Shown: positions 25,914 through 35,420 of the stretch, one piece after another
Layout of the letters: each line of letters starts with the position of its first letter
Position numbering within the stretch: the first letter of the stretch is position 1
NCBI GenBank assembly: GCA_016718385.1
Contig: JADKDK010000004.1
Location: 1 to 64,000 of the forward strand
DNA length: 64,000 bases
Reading direction: 5' to 3'
Source of the DNA: Gammaproteobacteria bacterium
GTDB taxonomy: Bacteria > Pseudomonadota > Gammaproteobacteria > Pseudomonadales > UBA5518
Notes under the pieces: model-generated
What the model was told of the DNA's origin: nothing
Databases searched by the model: none
Seen by the model: only the letters and a program-made list of their open reading frames with translations
Made by a program: the position numbers and the translations under genes

Positions 25914-28900
25914 TCAGCCGTGCAGCATCTCGTCGTGCGTCTCGCTGTCGCGGTGCAGCCAGCGGTAGAGCGCCGGGAGAACCAGCAGCGTAAGCAACGT
26001 CGACGAGATGATGCCGCCGATCACCACCGTGGCCAGCGGACGCTGTACCTCGGATCCCGCGCCGACGTTGAAGGCCATCGGCAGGAAGCCGAGCGAGGCC
26101 ACCAGCGCCGTCATGAGCACGGGGCGCAGGCGTACCAGCGCTCCCTCGAACACCGCATCGGCCACGCAGGCGCCCTCCTCGCGCAGGCGGCGGATGAACG
26201 CGATCATCACCAGCCCGTTCAGCACCGCCACCCCGGACAACGCAATGAAGCCCACCCCGGCGGATATCGAGAGCGGAATGCCGCGCAGCGCCAGCGCCAC
26301 GACGCCCCCGGTCAACGCCAGCGGAACGCCGGAGAACACGATCAGCGTGTCACGCATCGAACCGAAGGCCCAGAACAGCAGCGCGAGGATCAGCGCCAGC
26401 GTCAGGGGCACCACGACGGCCAGCCTTTGGCTCGCGGAGATGAGTTGCTCGAAGGTGCCGCCGTAGTCGATCCAGTAGCCTGGGAGCACCGTCACCTCGT
26501 CCTGCACGCGCTGGCGCAGCTCCGTGACGAAGCCGCCGAGATCGCGCCCGCGCACGTTCGCCGTCACCACCACGCGACGCTTGCCGTTCTCGCGGTTGAT
26601 CTGGTTCGGGCCGCTGCCGATCTCGATCCGCGCGACCTCGCGCAGCGGCACGGTCTGCGGGCTGCCCGCCGCCCAGGCGGCGGCGCGGCTCGATTCGTCG
26701 GCGTTGCGCTGCTCGCCGAGCGCCACCGGCAGGTCGGCCAGCGCCGCCGGATCCTGGCGCAGGGTCTCCGGCAAGCGCACCACGATATCGAATCGCCGGT
26801 CGCCCTCGAAGAGCTGGCTCGCGACCTCACCGCCCACCGCCGTCGCGATCGTGTCCTGAACCACGCCGGGGTTCATGCCGAAGCGCACCAGCGCCTGCCG
26901 GTCCGGCGTGATCGTGAGCAACGGCAGCCCCGTCGATTGCTCGAGCTTCACGTCGGCCGCGCCGGGCACGCCGCGGACGACGGCCTCGATCTGCTCGCCG
27001 ACCGCGACCAGCGTCTCGAGATCATCGCCGTACAGCTTCACCGCCACATCGGCGCGCACCCCGGATATCAGCTCGTTCATGCGCATCTGGATCGGCTGCG
27101 TGAACTCGTAATTGTTGCCCGGCAGCTGCTTGACCGCCGCCTCGATCTGGGCCACCAGCTGCGCCTTGGGCTTGCGCGGGTCGGGCCAGCGTTCGCGCGG
27201 GTGCAGCATGATGAAGGTATCGGCGACCGAGGGCGGCATCGGATCGGTGGCCACCTCGGCGGTACCAATCTTGCCGAAAACCCGTTCGACCTCGGGGAAC
27301 TGCTTGATGCGCTGCTCCAGCAGCGCCTGCATGCGGATCGCCTGGTCGAGGCTGGTACCCGGGATACGCAATGCATGCAGCGCGATGTCGCCCTCGTCGA
27401 GTCCCGGGATGAACTCGCTCCCGAGGCGCAGCGCCAGCGCGCCGCAGCCCGCCACCAATGCCAGCGCGCCGGCGATGACGGTCACGCGATGGCGCAGCGC
27501 CACGCGCAGCAGTGGCTCATAGCAGCGGCGCGCCGCGCGCATGAAGCGCGTGTCCTCGTGGCGCACGCGTCCGCGCAGAAACAGCGCGATGCTGGCGGGC
27601 ACGAAGCTCAGCGACAGCACCATCGCGCCGCTCAACGCCAACACCACCGTGATCGCCATCGGGTGGAACATCTTCCCCTCGACGCCCGTGAGCGCGAAGA
27701 TCGGCAGATAGACTGCGGCGATGATGCCGAGCCCGAACAGACTGGGGCGTATCACCTCGGCGGTCGCAGCCGCCGTGGTTTCCAGGCGCTCCTCTTCCGT
27801 CAACATGCGCCCGGTCGCGTGCTGCAATTCGCCGAAACGACGCAGGCAGTTCTCGATGATGATCACGGCCCCGTCGACGATCAGACCGAAGTCGAGCGCG
27901 CCCAGGCTCATCAGGTTGCCCGACACGCCGCCGCGCACCATGCCGGTGACCGTGAACAGCATCGCCAGCGGGATCACCGCGGCGGTGATCAGTGCCGCGC
28001 GCAGGTTCCCCAGCAGCAGGAACAGCACCACGATCACGAGCAGGGCGCCTTCGGCCAAGTTTTTCGCTACCGTGCGGATCGTACGATCGACCAGGGCGGT
28101 GCGGTCGTAGACGGGGTTTGCCGACACGCCCGCGGGCAGGCTGCGGTCAGCCTCCTCCAGGCGCGCCGCGGCGGCCTGCGCGACCTCACGGCTGTTGGAG
28201 CCGATCAGCATGAACACCGTGCCCAGCACGACCTCGCGCCCGTTCTGCGTGGCGGCGCCGCTGCGCAGTTCCGGGCCTTCGCCGACGCTCGCGACGTCGC
28301 GCACGCGGATCGGCACGCCGTCGCGGCGGTCGAGCACGATGTCGCCGATGGCCGCCATGTCGGCCACCTGCCCGGGCGCGCGCACCAGGAACTGCTGGCC
28401 GTTGCGCTCGATGTAACCCGCGCCGACGTTGCGGTTGTTCGCCGCGACCGCGGCCACCACGTCGTGTAGCGTGAATCCCAGCGCCACCAGCCGTGCCGGG
28501 TCCGGCGTGATGTGGATCTGGCGCGCGAAGCCGCCGATGGTATTGACCTCGGTGACGCCGCGCGTGTTGCGCAGCTGTGGGCGGATCACCCAGTCCTGCA
28601 GCGTGCGCAGGTCGGTGGCGGTCCACGCGCTGCCGTCGGGCTTGCGCGCTCGCGCATCCGCGTCCACCGTGTACATGAAGATCTCGCCCATGCCGGTCGC
28701 TATCGGGCCCATACCGGGTTCGAGCCCGTCGGGCAACTGCGAACGGATCTGCTGCAAGCGCTCGACGACCTGCTGGCGCGCGAAGTAGATGTCGATACCG
28801 TCCTCGAACACCACCGTGACCTGCGACAGGCCGTAGCGCGAGAGCGATCGCGTGTAGTCGAGCCCCGGCAGGCCCGCCAGCGCGGTCTCGATCGGAAAGG

Positions 28901-29096
28901 TCACGCGCTGCTCGGCTTCGAGCGGCGAGTAGCCGGGCGCCTCGGTGTTGATCTGAACCTGTACGTTGGTGATGTCGGGCGTGGCGTCGATGGCGAGTCG
29001 GGTAAAACTCCACGCACCCACCAGCACCAGCGCCAGCGTCAGGGCGAGCATCAGCCATCGGTGCGCGATGGCGAAGCGAATCGTATGGTCGAGCAT
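25914..29096 (-). CDS. czcA: CzcA-type heavy-metal RND efflux pump
   Basis: This 1060-residue RND antiporter belongs to the heavy-metal efflux family. The TM4 motif is DFGLIVDGAVIIIEN, the CzcA-like (divalent cation, HME1-type) form, as opposed to the Cus form in the neighbouring pump. Other conserved pieces are DATPDITNVQVQINTEAPG, VIFEDG-like VVFEDGIDIYFARQ, GQVADMAAIGDIVL, SEFIPGLDEGDIALHALRIPG and GFIALSGVAVLNGLVMI. It would drive proton-coupled export of Zn, Cd or Co (which metal is inference). It is the last gene of the czcI-like, czcC, czcB, czcA order on the minus strand, starting 10 nt after czcB. Confidence 0.92.
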   Translation of the reverse strand: MLDHTIRFAIAHRWLMLALTLALVLVGAWSFTRLAIDATPDITNVQVQINTEAPGYSPLEAEQRVTFPIETALAGLPGLDYTRSLSRYGLSQVTVVFEDGIDIYFARQQVVERLQQIRSQLPDGLEPGMGPIATGMGEIFMYTVDADARARKPDGSAWTATDLRTLQDWVIRPQLRNTRGVTEVNTIGGFARQIHITPDPARLVALGFTLHDVVAAVAANNRNVGAGYIERNGQQFLVRAPGQVADMAAIGDIVLDRRDGVPIRVRDVASVGEGPELRSGAATQNGREVVLGTVFMLIGSNSREVAQAAAARLEEADRSLPAGVSANPVYDRTALVDRTIRTVAKNLAEGALLVIVVLFLLLGNLRAALITAAVIPLAMLFTVTGMVRGGVSGNLMSLGALDFGLIVDGAVIIIENCLRRFGELQHATGRMLTEEERLETTAAATAEVIRPSLFGLGIIAAVYLPIFALTGVEGKMFHPMAITVVLALSGAMVLSLSFVPASIALFLRGRVRHEDTRFMRAARRCYEPLLRVALRHRVTVIAGALALVAGCGALALRLGSEFIPGLDEGDIALHALRIPGTSLDQAIRMQALLEQRIKQFPEVERVFGKIGTAEVATDPMPPSVADTFIMLHPRERWPDPRKPKAQLVAQIEAAVKQLPGNNYEFTQPIQMRMNELISGVRADVAVKLYGDDLETLVAVGEQIEAVVRGVPGAADVKLEQSTGLPLLTITPDRQALVRFGMNPGVVQDTIATAVGGEVASQLFEGDRRFDIVVRLPETLRQDPAALADLPVALGEQRNADESSRAAAWAAGSPQTVPLREVARIEIGSGPNQINRENGKRRVVVTANVRGRDLGGFVTELRQRVQDEVTVLPGYWIDYGGTFEQLISASQRLAVVVPLTLALILALLFWAFGSMRDTLIVFSGVPLALTGGVVALALRGIPLSISAGVGFIALSGVAVLNGLVMIAFIRRLREEGACVADAVFEGALVRLRPVLMTALVASLGFLPMAFNVGAGSEVQRPLATVVIGGIISSTLLTLLVLPALYRWLHRDSETHDEMLHG

Positions 29097-29106
29097 GACG
29101 CGGTCC

Positions 29107-30369
29107 TCAGTGATCGTGGGAAGCGCCGGACTTCTCGATGTCCGCCTTCACCAGGTAACTCTGCTCCACCACCACCTGGTCGCCGGGCCGGATGCCGGAG
29201 AGGATCTCGACCTGCATGGCATCGCGCTGGCCCAGCTCCACGGGGCGGACCTCGTAAGTGTCGCCCACGCGCACGAAGACCACGTCCCAGTCGCGGAAGG
29301 TCTGCAGCGCAGCGAGCGGCACCGCCACTGGCACCGGCTTCTCGGCGACCGTGACACGCGCGCGTACCGCGGCGCCGGGGCGCCACATGCCGTCGTTGTT
29401 GCGCAGCGAGGCGCGCGCCACGGCGCTCTGGCTCGCCGTCGCGGTGCCGGGCAGGATGCGCTCGAGCGTGGTCTCGGCGGAGCGGCCGTCGCCGAGGCGT
29501 GTGACCGTGACGGCTGCGCCCGGACCGATGTGCTGCGCATCGGCGCCGAAGATGTGCAGGTCCACCCACAGCGCCGAGAGATCGGCGACCTCGAACAGCG
29601 TGTCGCCTTCGCTGGCGACCCCGCCGAGCGCCGCGTTGCGCGCGAGCACCACGCCGTCGATCGGCGTCGACACGCTATAGCTGCTGAGGCTGAGGTTGCT
29701 GTCGAGCACTGCCAGCACCTGCCCGGCGCGCACGCGGTCGCCGACGCCCGCGCGCAGTTCGCGCACGCTTCCCGGGTAGCGGGCCGCGACACGCGCCAGG
29801 CGTCCCTCCACCGGTGTCAGCAGGCCCTGCACCTCGTGCTGGTCGGCAATCACGCCGGCAGCGGCCGGTGCCACGCGGATGCCCGCTTCGTCGGCGATCG
29901 CGCCGGCGATCACCGTGCGTCCCTCGTAGCTCGGATATTCCCAGCGTGCCTGCTGCCCGTCGACGCGGGCGCTGACCGCGACGTCGAAGGAGTGCGGCTC
30001 GCCGACCACCGTATCGGCCATCAGGCTGCCGTCCTCGCGCGGGCGCAGCTGGTGCGATTCCTTCACGCCCCCGAGGCGCGTGAGTTCCACCTCGACCTGC
30101 CCGGCGCCGGACGGCTGCGGTTTGTCGTTCAGGTAGAGCCAGGCCCGGTAGGTAGGCTCGATGCCGTCCTCGGCGATCTCGAGCTCGACCGTGACCGGCC
30201 CCTGCCGCAGCAGGCGTCCGCCGTGCGCGCCCTTTTCGGGCTCCGCTGCCTCGTCGTGCGTCCCGCTCTCTTCGTGCGCGTGCTCCTTGTCCGGATGGGA
30301 ACCGTTGTCGCCGCAGGCCAGAAGTCCGGTGGCGATCACGAGGAACGATAGAAGTTTCAAGCAATTCAT
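29107..30369 (-). CDS. czcB: CzcB-type periplasmic adaptor lipoprotein with His-rich N-terminus
   Basis: The 420-residue membrane fusion protein has a signal peptide with lipobox (GLLAC), followed by a His/Glu-rich stretch (SHPDKEHAHEESGTHDEAA) likely to bind metal. Then come a beta domain and the adaptor core with RYPGSVRELRAGVGDRVRAG, PIDGVVLARNAALGG and LRNNDGMWRPGAAVRARV typical of CzcB. The C-terminus SGASHDH adds further histidines. It starts within the stop of czcC (4-nt overlap), indicating translational coupling. Confidence 0.9.
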   Translation of the reverse strand: MNCLKLLSFLVIATGLLACGDNGSHPDKEHAHEESGTHDEAAEPEKGAHGGRLLRQGPVTVELEIAEDGIEPTYRAWLYLNDKPQPSGAGQVEVELTRLGGVKESHQLRPREDGSLMADTVVGEPHSFDVAVSARVDGQQARWEYPSYEGRTVIAGAIADEAGIRVAPAAAGVIADQHEVQGLLTPVEGRLARVAARYPGSVRELRAGVGDRVRAGQVLAVLDSNLSLSSYSVSTPIDGVVLARNAALGGVASEGDTLFEVADLSALWVDLHIFGADAQHIGPGAAVTVTRLGDGRSAETTLERILPGTATASQSAVARASLRNNDGMWRPGAAVRARVTVAEKPVPVAVPLAALQTFRDWDVVFVRVGDTYEVRPVELGQRDAMQVEILSGIRPGDQVVVEQSYLVKADIEKSGASHDH

Positions 30370-31646
30370 GGATCGATGTCTCCGTGTTCTCCGCGGGCGG
30401 GAGCCGCGATGAAGGCGCGTCCCGTGAGCCGCTGTATCTCGATGAGGGAAAACCAGGCGCCCAGCGCAAGTTCGTGCTGCTGTCGAAGCGCGGCGGCGTG
30501 CTCGGCCTGTAACTGCGCCCACTCGGCATAGGTCGCCGCGCCGGCGCGGTAAGCCTTCTCGGCGGCCTCGCCCGCTCGCGCGAGCCGCGGGATGATGTCG
30601 GTCCCGAGCGCCTGCACCTCGGCGTTGGCCACGCTGTAGCGCCCGTGTGCCTCGGCGAGCGTGGCGTAGAGTATGCGTACCGTGGCATCGCGCTCGGTGT
30701 CGAGGGCATCGAGTTCGGCCCGGGCGGCGCGAACCGCGGGCCCGGCGCGCGCGCGCGCGCCGAGCGGCACCGAGACACCCGCCACCAGCGCCACGTCGTC
30801 GCCGGCTTCGAGCCGCCGCACGCCGAGCTCCCACGAGAGATCGAATGCGGCATCGCTGCGCGCGAGCGCCAATTGCGCCTCGCGCACGCGCGCCTCGTCG
30901 GCGAAGCGCGTGATATCGGGCGTGGCCTCGAGGAGCTGCGCCAGCTCGGTGCGACCGGGCAGTGCGGGCAGCGCGAGCAGCGCAGGCGCGTCAATGGCGA
31001 AATCCGGATCGCGTTCGCCCCACAGCGCCGCCAACTGCAGGCGCGCGGCCTCGAACCGCGCCTGCGCCAACCGCTCGTCCATGGCGGCGCGCGCAGCGGC
31101 CGCCTCCGCCGCCAGCACCGCGGACTCGGGCGTGCCGCCGGCCCGATACCGCGCTCGTGCCGCATCGGCAGTTCGCTCGCGCTGCGTGCGCTCGGCGGCG
31201 GCGAGCGCGCCGATCCGCTGCGCGGACGCGAGTGAAAGGTAACGCCTCGCCGCCTCGGCCAGCAGGTCGAGCCGGCGTGCCTCGCGTTCCGCGCCCAGCG
31301 CATCGATCCGGCGCGCGACCACATCGCCCCGTGCTTCGGCCTTGCCGCCGCGCTCCAGCACCGAGGCGAGGCTCAGCGTGAGTTCGGCGGAGTCGGCGCC
31401 GCTCGCCTCGCCGCTGCCGGCCACGTTCTCGAGCATGGCCCCTGCGACCAGCGGCGGGCGTAGCGCGGCGCGCTCGCGCTCGGCCGCCAGCACCTCGCCA
31501 CGGTTCTCGAACAGCTGCAATTCGGGGTGTAGTTCGCCGACGCGCGCGAAGACTTCGTCGATACTCAGGCGGTCCGCCGCCGCGGCGGGCAGGGCTACGC
31601 AGCAGGCGACGACCCAGGCGGCAAATGCCGCGGATCTCGGGTCCAT
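30366..31646 (-). CDS. czcC: CzcC-type outer-membrane efflux channel
   Basis: The 426-residue protein has a signal peptide (cleavage after LPAAAA region, about residue 24) and two long Ala/Arg/Glu-rich helical repeats characteristic of the TolC/CzcC family, with ERGGKAEARGDVVARRI and the mirrored C-terminal YRAGAATYAEWAQLQAEHAAALRQQHE. It would form the outer-membrane exit duct for the CzcBA pump. It follows the His-rich small gene by 57 nt. Confidence 0.88.
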   Translation of the reverse strand: MDPRSAAFAAWVVACCVALPAAAADRLSIDEVFARVGELHPELQLFENRGEVLAAERERAALRPPLVAGAMLENVAGSGEASGADSAELTLSLASVLERGGKAEARGDVVARRIDALGAEREARRLDLLAEAARRYLSLASAQRIGALAAAERTQRERTADAARARYRAGGTPESAVLAAEAAAARAAMDERLAQARFEAARLQLAALWGERDPDFAIDAPALLALPALPGRTELAQLLEATPDITRFADEARVREAQLALARSDAAFDLSWELGVRRLEAGDDVALVAGVSVPLGARARAGPAVRAARAELDALDTERDATVRILYATLAEAHGRYSVANAEVQALGTDIIPRLARAGEAAEKAYRAGAATYAEWAQLQAEHAAALRQQHELALGAWFSLIEIQRLTGRAFIAAPARGEHGDIDP

Positions 31647-31703
31647 GGGAATACTCCGATACGGGTGGTGAAGACTTGTCGCCGGCGCAGGGCCGGCCAG
31701 GCT

Positions 31704-32096
31704 TTACACCGCGATCGGAGGGCGGAAGGGACTGGACGGCTCGGGCGTGGGTGCCACGAGCCAGAGCGGCTGCGGACGTAGCGTTTGGTGCGGTACTGCG
31801 GACGTCGCATGGTGCTGGTCGATTACGGCGCTGCCGCCATGCCCACAGCAATGCGCAAGGTGCATGATCCCATGCAGTCCGGACCCCGAGTCAGCCGGGG
31901 TGGCGGGATCGTGATGGTCGCTATCAGTCGACGCGTGATCGTCGTGATGTAGCAGTGCGGATGAACCATGGTCCGCGAATTCGTGCAGTTCCGACAGCGA
32001 ACCCAGCAGGAAATGCAACATGACGCACACGGCCAGCAGCACGGCCACCAGTGGTCGCGTTGTACGTTGCGATCGGATTCGGGCGGTGCTGCGCAT
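31704..32096 (-). CDS. His-rich small exported protein, CzcI-like
   Basis: The 130-residue protein has a basic N-terminus, a membrane/signal segment (about 15-35, LVAVLLAVCVMLHFLLG), a His/Asp-rich middle (HHDDHASTDSDHH), an HLAHCCGHGG motif and a C-terminus ending SPFRPPIAV. Small His-rich proteins of this layout precede czcC in Czc operons (CzcI) and are thought to modulate induction or bind metal in the periplasm. The C-terminal RPPIA is shared with the small protein at 38580-38963. Function is inferred from position and composition. Confidence 0.6.
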   Translation of the reverse strand: MRSTARIRSQRTTRPLVAVLLAVCVMLHFLLGSLSELHEFADHGSSALLHHDDHASTDSDHHDPATPADSGSGLHGIMHLAHCCGHGGSAVIDQHHATSAVPHQTLRPQPLWLVAPTPEPSSPFRPPIAV

Positions 32097-32103
32097 GCGG
32101 CGA

Positions 32104-32132
32104 GGTTATCCCAGTCCGGCGCAGTCGATCAA
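32104..32132 (-). promoter_or_regulatory. Candidate promoter for the czc gene set
   Basis: On the minus strand TTGATC (32127-32132) and ATAACC (32104-32109) are 17 nt apart. The predicted start would fall at or next to the ATG at 32096, implying a leaderless transcript or a later start codon. By inspection only. Confidence 0.3.
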
Positions 32133-32257
32133 GCGGGAGCCTTGACAGCCGGAGCCATCGCGACACAGCGCGTTTCCATTGGGAACCTGCATCGCAAGTG
32201 CGCATGCAGGCGCTGTGAACCGGAGAGCGGACGATTTGTGCTTCATGTCGGAGCTCC

Positions 32258-35200
32258 TCATGCTGCAGATTGAGTGCCTGCCTGCTTGCGGTTGGTGGCT
32301 TCACTCTCGCGGACAAGCTTCCTTTGCTTTAGCAGGGCGTAAAGGGCCGGAATCACCACGAGCGTGAGCACGGTCGAGGAGATCATGCCGCCGACCATCG
32401 GCGCGGCGATGCGCCGCATCACCTCGGAGCCGGTGCCCGTGCTCCACATGATCGGCAGCAGGCCGGCCATGATCGCAACCACGGTCATCATCTTCGGGCG
32501 CACGCGCTCGACGGCGCCTTCCATGATTGCCTGGTAGAGTTCCAGCGCGCCGGGTCGCCGCGCCTCCGTGCGGCACTTCGCCTGCAACGCCTCCCATGCG
32601 TGATCGAGATAGATCAGCATCACGACGCCGGTTTCCGCCGCCACGCCCGCCAGCGCGATGAAGCCGACGGCCGCCGCCACGCTGAAGTTGTAATCCAGCC
32701 ACCACATCAGCCAGACGCCGCCGACCAGCGCGAAGGGTACCGAGAGCATGACGATCAGCGATTCCGTGAGCCGGCCGAAGTTCAGGTAGAGCAGCAGAAA
32801 GATGAGGAGCAGCGTGATCGGCACCACGAGCTTCAGTTTCGCCGCGGCACGCTCCATATACTCGAACTGCCCGCTCCAGGTCGCGTAGTAGCCTGGCGTG
32901 AACTGCACGCGCTCGGTCACGGCGCGCTGCGCCTCGGCCACGTAGCTGCCGATGTCGCGATCCCGGATGTCGACGAAGATGTAGGCCGAGAGCAGCGCGT
33001 TCTCGGTGCGAATTCCGGGAGGCCCGAGTTCCACGCGCACGGTCGCGAGTTGCCCGAGCGGCACCATCGCGCCGCTCATCGTCGGCACCATGACGTGGCG
33101 GGCGATGGCATCGGGGTCGGCGCGCAGTTCGCGCGGGTAGCGCACGATCACGCCAAATCGCTCGCGCCCCTCCACCGTGGTCGTGACCATTTCGCCGCCC
33201 AGCGCGCTGGCGATCACGCCCTGCAGGGCGTCGATCGACAGGCCGTAGCGCCCGAGCATGTCGCGCTTTGGTTCGATCGTCAGGTAGTAGCCGCCGGTCA
33301 GGCGCTCGGCGTAGGCGCTGGTGGTTCCGGGCACCGTCTTCACCACGGCCTCGATCTCCTTGGCGAGACGTTCGAGTTCGCCCAGGTCCTTGCCGAAGAC
33401 CTTGATGCCGATCGGCGTGCGGATTCCCGTGGAGAGCATGTCGATGCGCGCCTTGATCGGCATGGTCCACGCGTTGCTGACGCCGGGAAACTTCAGTGCC
33501 TGGTCGAGCTCGGCGACCAGCTTGTCGACCGTCATGCCGGGACGCCACGCCTGCTCGGGCGCGAGGTTGATCACCGTCTCGAACATCTCCATCGGCGCCG
33601 GATCGGTGGCGGTTTGCGCGCGTCCCGCCTTGCCGAACACCGATTCCACCTCGGGGAAGCTCTTGATGATCCGGTCCTGCTGCTGCAGGAGCTCGGCGGC
33701 CTTCGTCACCGACAAGCCCGGCAGTGTCGTCGGCATGTAGAGCAGCGTGCCCTCGTTCAGCGTCGGCATGAATTCGCTGCCGATGCGTCCGGCCGGAACG
33801 GCCGTGAGCGCCAGCACGGCCACGGCCAGCGCCAGCGTCGCGGCCTTGTGGCGCAGCACCAGGCGGATCACCGGCCGGTACACGGCAATCAGCGCGCGAT
33901 TAACCGGGTTGCGCCGTTCCGGCAGGATGCTGCCGCGCACGAAGAGCAGCATCAGCACCGGCACCAGGGTCACCGACAGCAGCGCTGCGGCGGCCATCGC
34001 GAAGGTCTTGGTGTAGGCGAGCGGGTGGAACAGCCGTCCCTCCTGCGACTCGAGCGCGAAGACCGGCAGGAAGGACACCGTGATGATCAGCAGGCTGAAG
34101 AACAGCGCCGGGCCCACTTCGCGGCACGCGTCGGATATCAGCCCCTGGCGCGAGCGGTTGCCGTCGTCGCGCTCGATGTGCTTGTGCGCGTTCTCGATCA
34201 TCACGATGGCGGCGTCCACCATCGCGCCGATCGCGATCGCAATGCCGCCCAGGCTCATGATGTTGGAATTGAGACCGAGCGCGTGCATTGCGATGAAGGC
34301 CATCAGCACGCCGACCGGCAGCATCACTATCGCCACCAGCGCGCTGCGCAGGTGCAGCAGGAACAGCGCGCAGACCAGCGCGACGATCAGGCTCTCCTCG
34401 AGGAGAGTGCTACGCAGCGTGTCGATGGCGCGATGGATCAGCTGTGAGCGGTCGTAGACCGTGCTGATCTTCACGCCTTCGGGCAATCCGCTCGCGATCT
34501 CGGCAATGCGCTCCTCGAGCGAATGGATGACTTCGAGTGCATTGCCGCCGTAACGCGCCATCGCGATGCCGCCGACCACCTCGCCCTCGCCGTTCAACTC
34601 GGCGATTCCGCGCCGCTCGTCGGGCCCCAGTTCGACGCGCGCCACGTCGCGCAGCAGCACGGGCGTGCCGCCCTCGGACTTCAGCACGATCCGCTCGATG
34701 TCCTCCTTGCCGCGCAGGTAGCCGCGGCCGCGCACCATGTATTCGCGCTCGGCCATCTCGACGACGCGGCCGCCGACGTCGCGGTTGTTCTCGCGTATGG
34801 CCCGCATCACCGTTTCGAGATCGATGCCATAGGCATGCAGCTTGTGCGGGTCGGCCGTGACCTGGTATTGCTTGACGAATCCCCCCACGCTGGCGACCTC
34901 GGCCACGTCGTGGGCCTTGGTCAGCTGGTAGCGCACGAACCAGTCCTGGATCGCGCGCAGCTCGCCCAGATCGTGCCGGTCGCTGGTCAGCGCGTACTGG
35001 TATACCCAGCCCACGCCGGTGGCATCGGGCCCGAGCGTCGGCGTCACGCCCGCGGGCAGTCGCTGCGACACGGTGTTCAGGTACTCGAGCACGCGCGAGC
35101 GCGCCCAGTAGATGTCGGTGCCGTCCTCGAAGATGACGTACACGAAGGACGCGCCGAAGAACGAGAAGCCGCGCACCACCTTCGAGCGCGGCACCGCGAG

Positions 35201-35419
35201 CATCGCGGTGGTCAGGGGATACGTGACCTGGTCCTCGACGACCTGCGGACCCTGCCCGCCGTACTCGGTGTACAGGATGACCTGCACGTCCGAGAGATCC
35301 GGCAGCGCATCCAGCGGCGTCTTCAGCAGCGAATACACGCCCGCGCCGATGGTGCCGGCCGTGAGCAGCAGCACCAGCACGACGTTGCGCAGCGACCAGT
35401 CGATCAGGCGTGTCAGCAT
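32258..35419 (-). CDS. cusA: CusA-type Cu(I)/Ag(I) RND efflux pump
   Basis: This 1053-residue heavy-metal RND pump begins MLTRLIDWSLRNVVLVLLL. TM4 reads IAIGAMVDAAIVMIENAHKH, the Cus/Sil form. The three methionines that bind Cu(I)/Ag(I) in E. coli CusA (M573, M623, M672) have visible equivalents in LLYMPTTLPG, DPAPMEMFET and KARIDMLSTG. It would export monovalent copper/silver using the proton gradient. The ATG at 35419 is chosen because the adaptor gene ends 2 nt before it; an in-frame extension to 35485 would overlap cusB. It is followed by the czc set. Confidence 0.93.
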   Translation of the reverse strand: MLTRLIDWSLRNVVLVLLLTAGTIGAGVYSLLKTPLDALPDLSDVQVILYTEYGGQGPQVVEDQVTYPLTTAMLAVPRSKVVRGFSFFGASFVYVIFEDGTDIYWARSRVLEYLNTVSQRLPAGVTPTLGPDATGVGWVYQYALTSDRHDLGELRAIQDWFVRYQLTKAHDVAEVASVGGFVKQYQVTADPHKLHAYGIDLETVMRAIRENNRDVGGRVVEMAEREYMVRGRGYLRGKEDIERIVLKSEGGTPVLLRDVARVELGPDERRGIAELNGEGEVVGGIAMARYGGNALEVIHSLEERIAEIASGLPEGVKISTVYDRSQLIHRAIDTLRSTLLEESLIVALVCALFLLHLRSALVAIVMLPVGVLMAFIAMHALGLNSNIMSLGGIAIAIGAMVDAAIVMIENAHKHIERDDGNRSRQGLISDACREVGPALFFSLLIITVSFLPVFALESQEGRLFHPLAYTKTFAMAAAALLSVTLVPVLMLLFVRGSILPERRNPVNRALIAVYRPVIRLVLRHKAATLALAVAVLALTAVPAGRIGSEFMPTLNEGTLLYMPTTLPGLSVTKAAELLQQQDRIIKSFPEVESVFGKAGRAQTATDPAPMEMFETVINLAPEQAWRPGMTVDKLVAELDQALKFPGVSNAWTMPIKARIDMLSTGIRTPIGIKVFGKDLGELERLAKEIEAVVKTVPGTTSAYAERLTGGYYLTIEPKRDMLGRYGLSIDALQGVIASALGGEMVTTTVEGRERFGVIVRYPRELRADPDAIARHVMVPTMSGAMVPLGQLATVRVELGPPGIRTENALLSAYIFVDIRDRDIGSYVAEAQRAVTERVQFTPGYYATWSGQFEYMERAAAKLKLVVPITLLLIFLLLYLNFGRLTESLIVMLSVPFALVGGVWLMWWLDYNFSVAAAVGFIALAGVAAETGVVMLIYLDHAWEALQAKCRTEARRPGALELYQAIMEGAVERVRPKMMTVVAIMAGLLPIMWSTGTGSEVMRRIAAPMVGGMISSTVLTLVVIPALYALLKQRKLVRESEATNRKQAGTQSAA

Positions 35420-35420
35420 C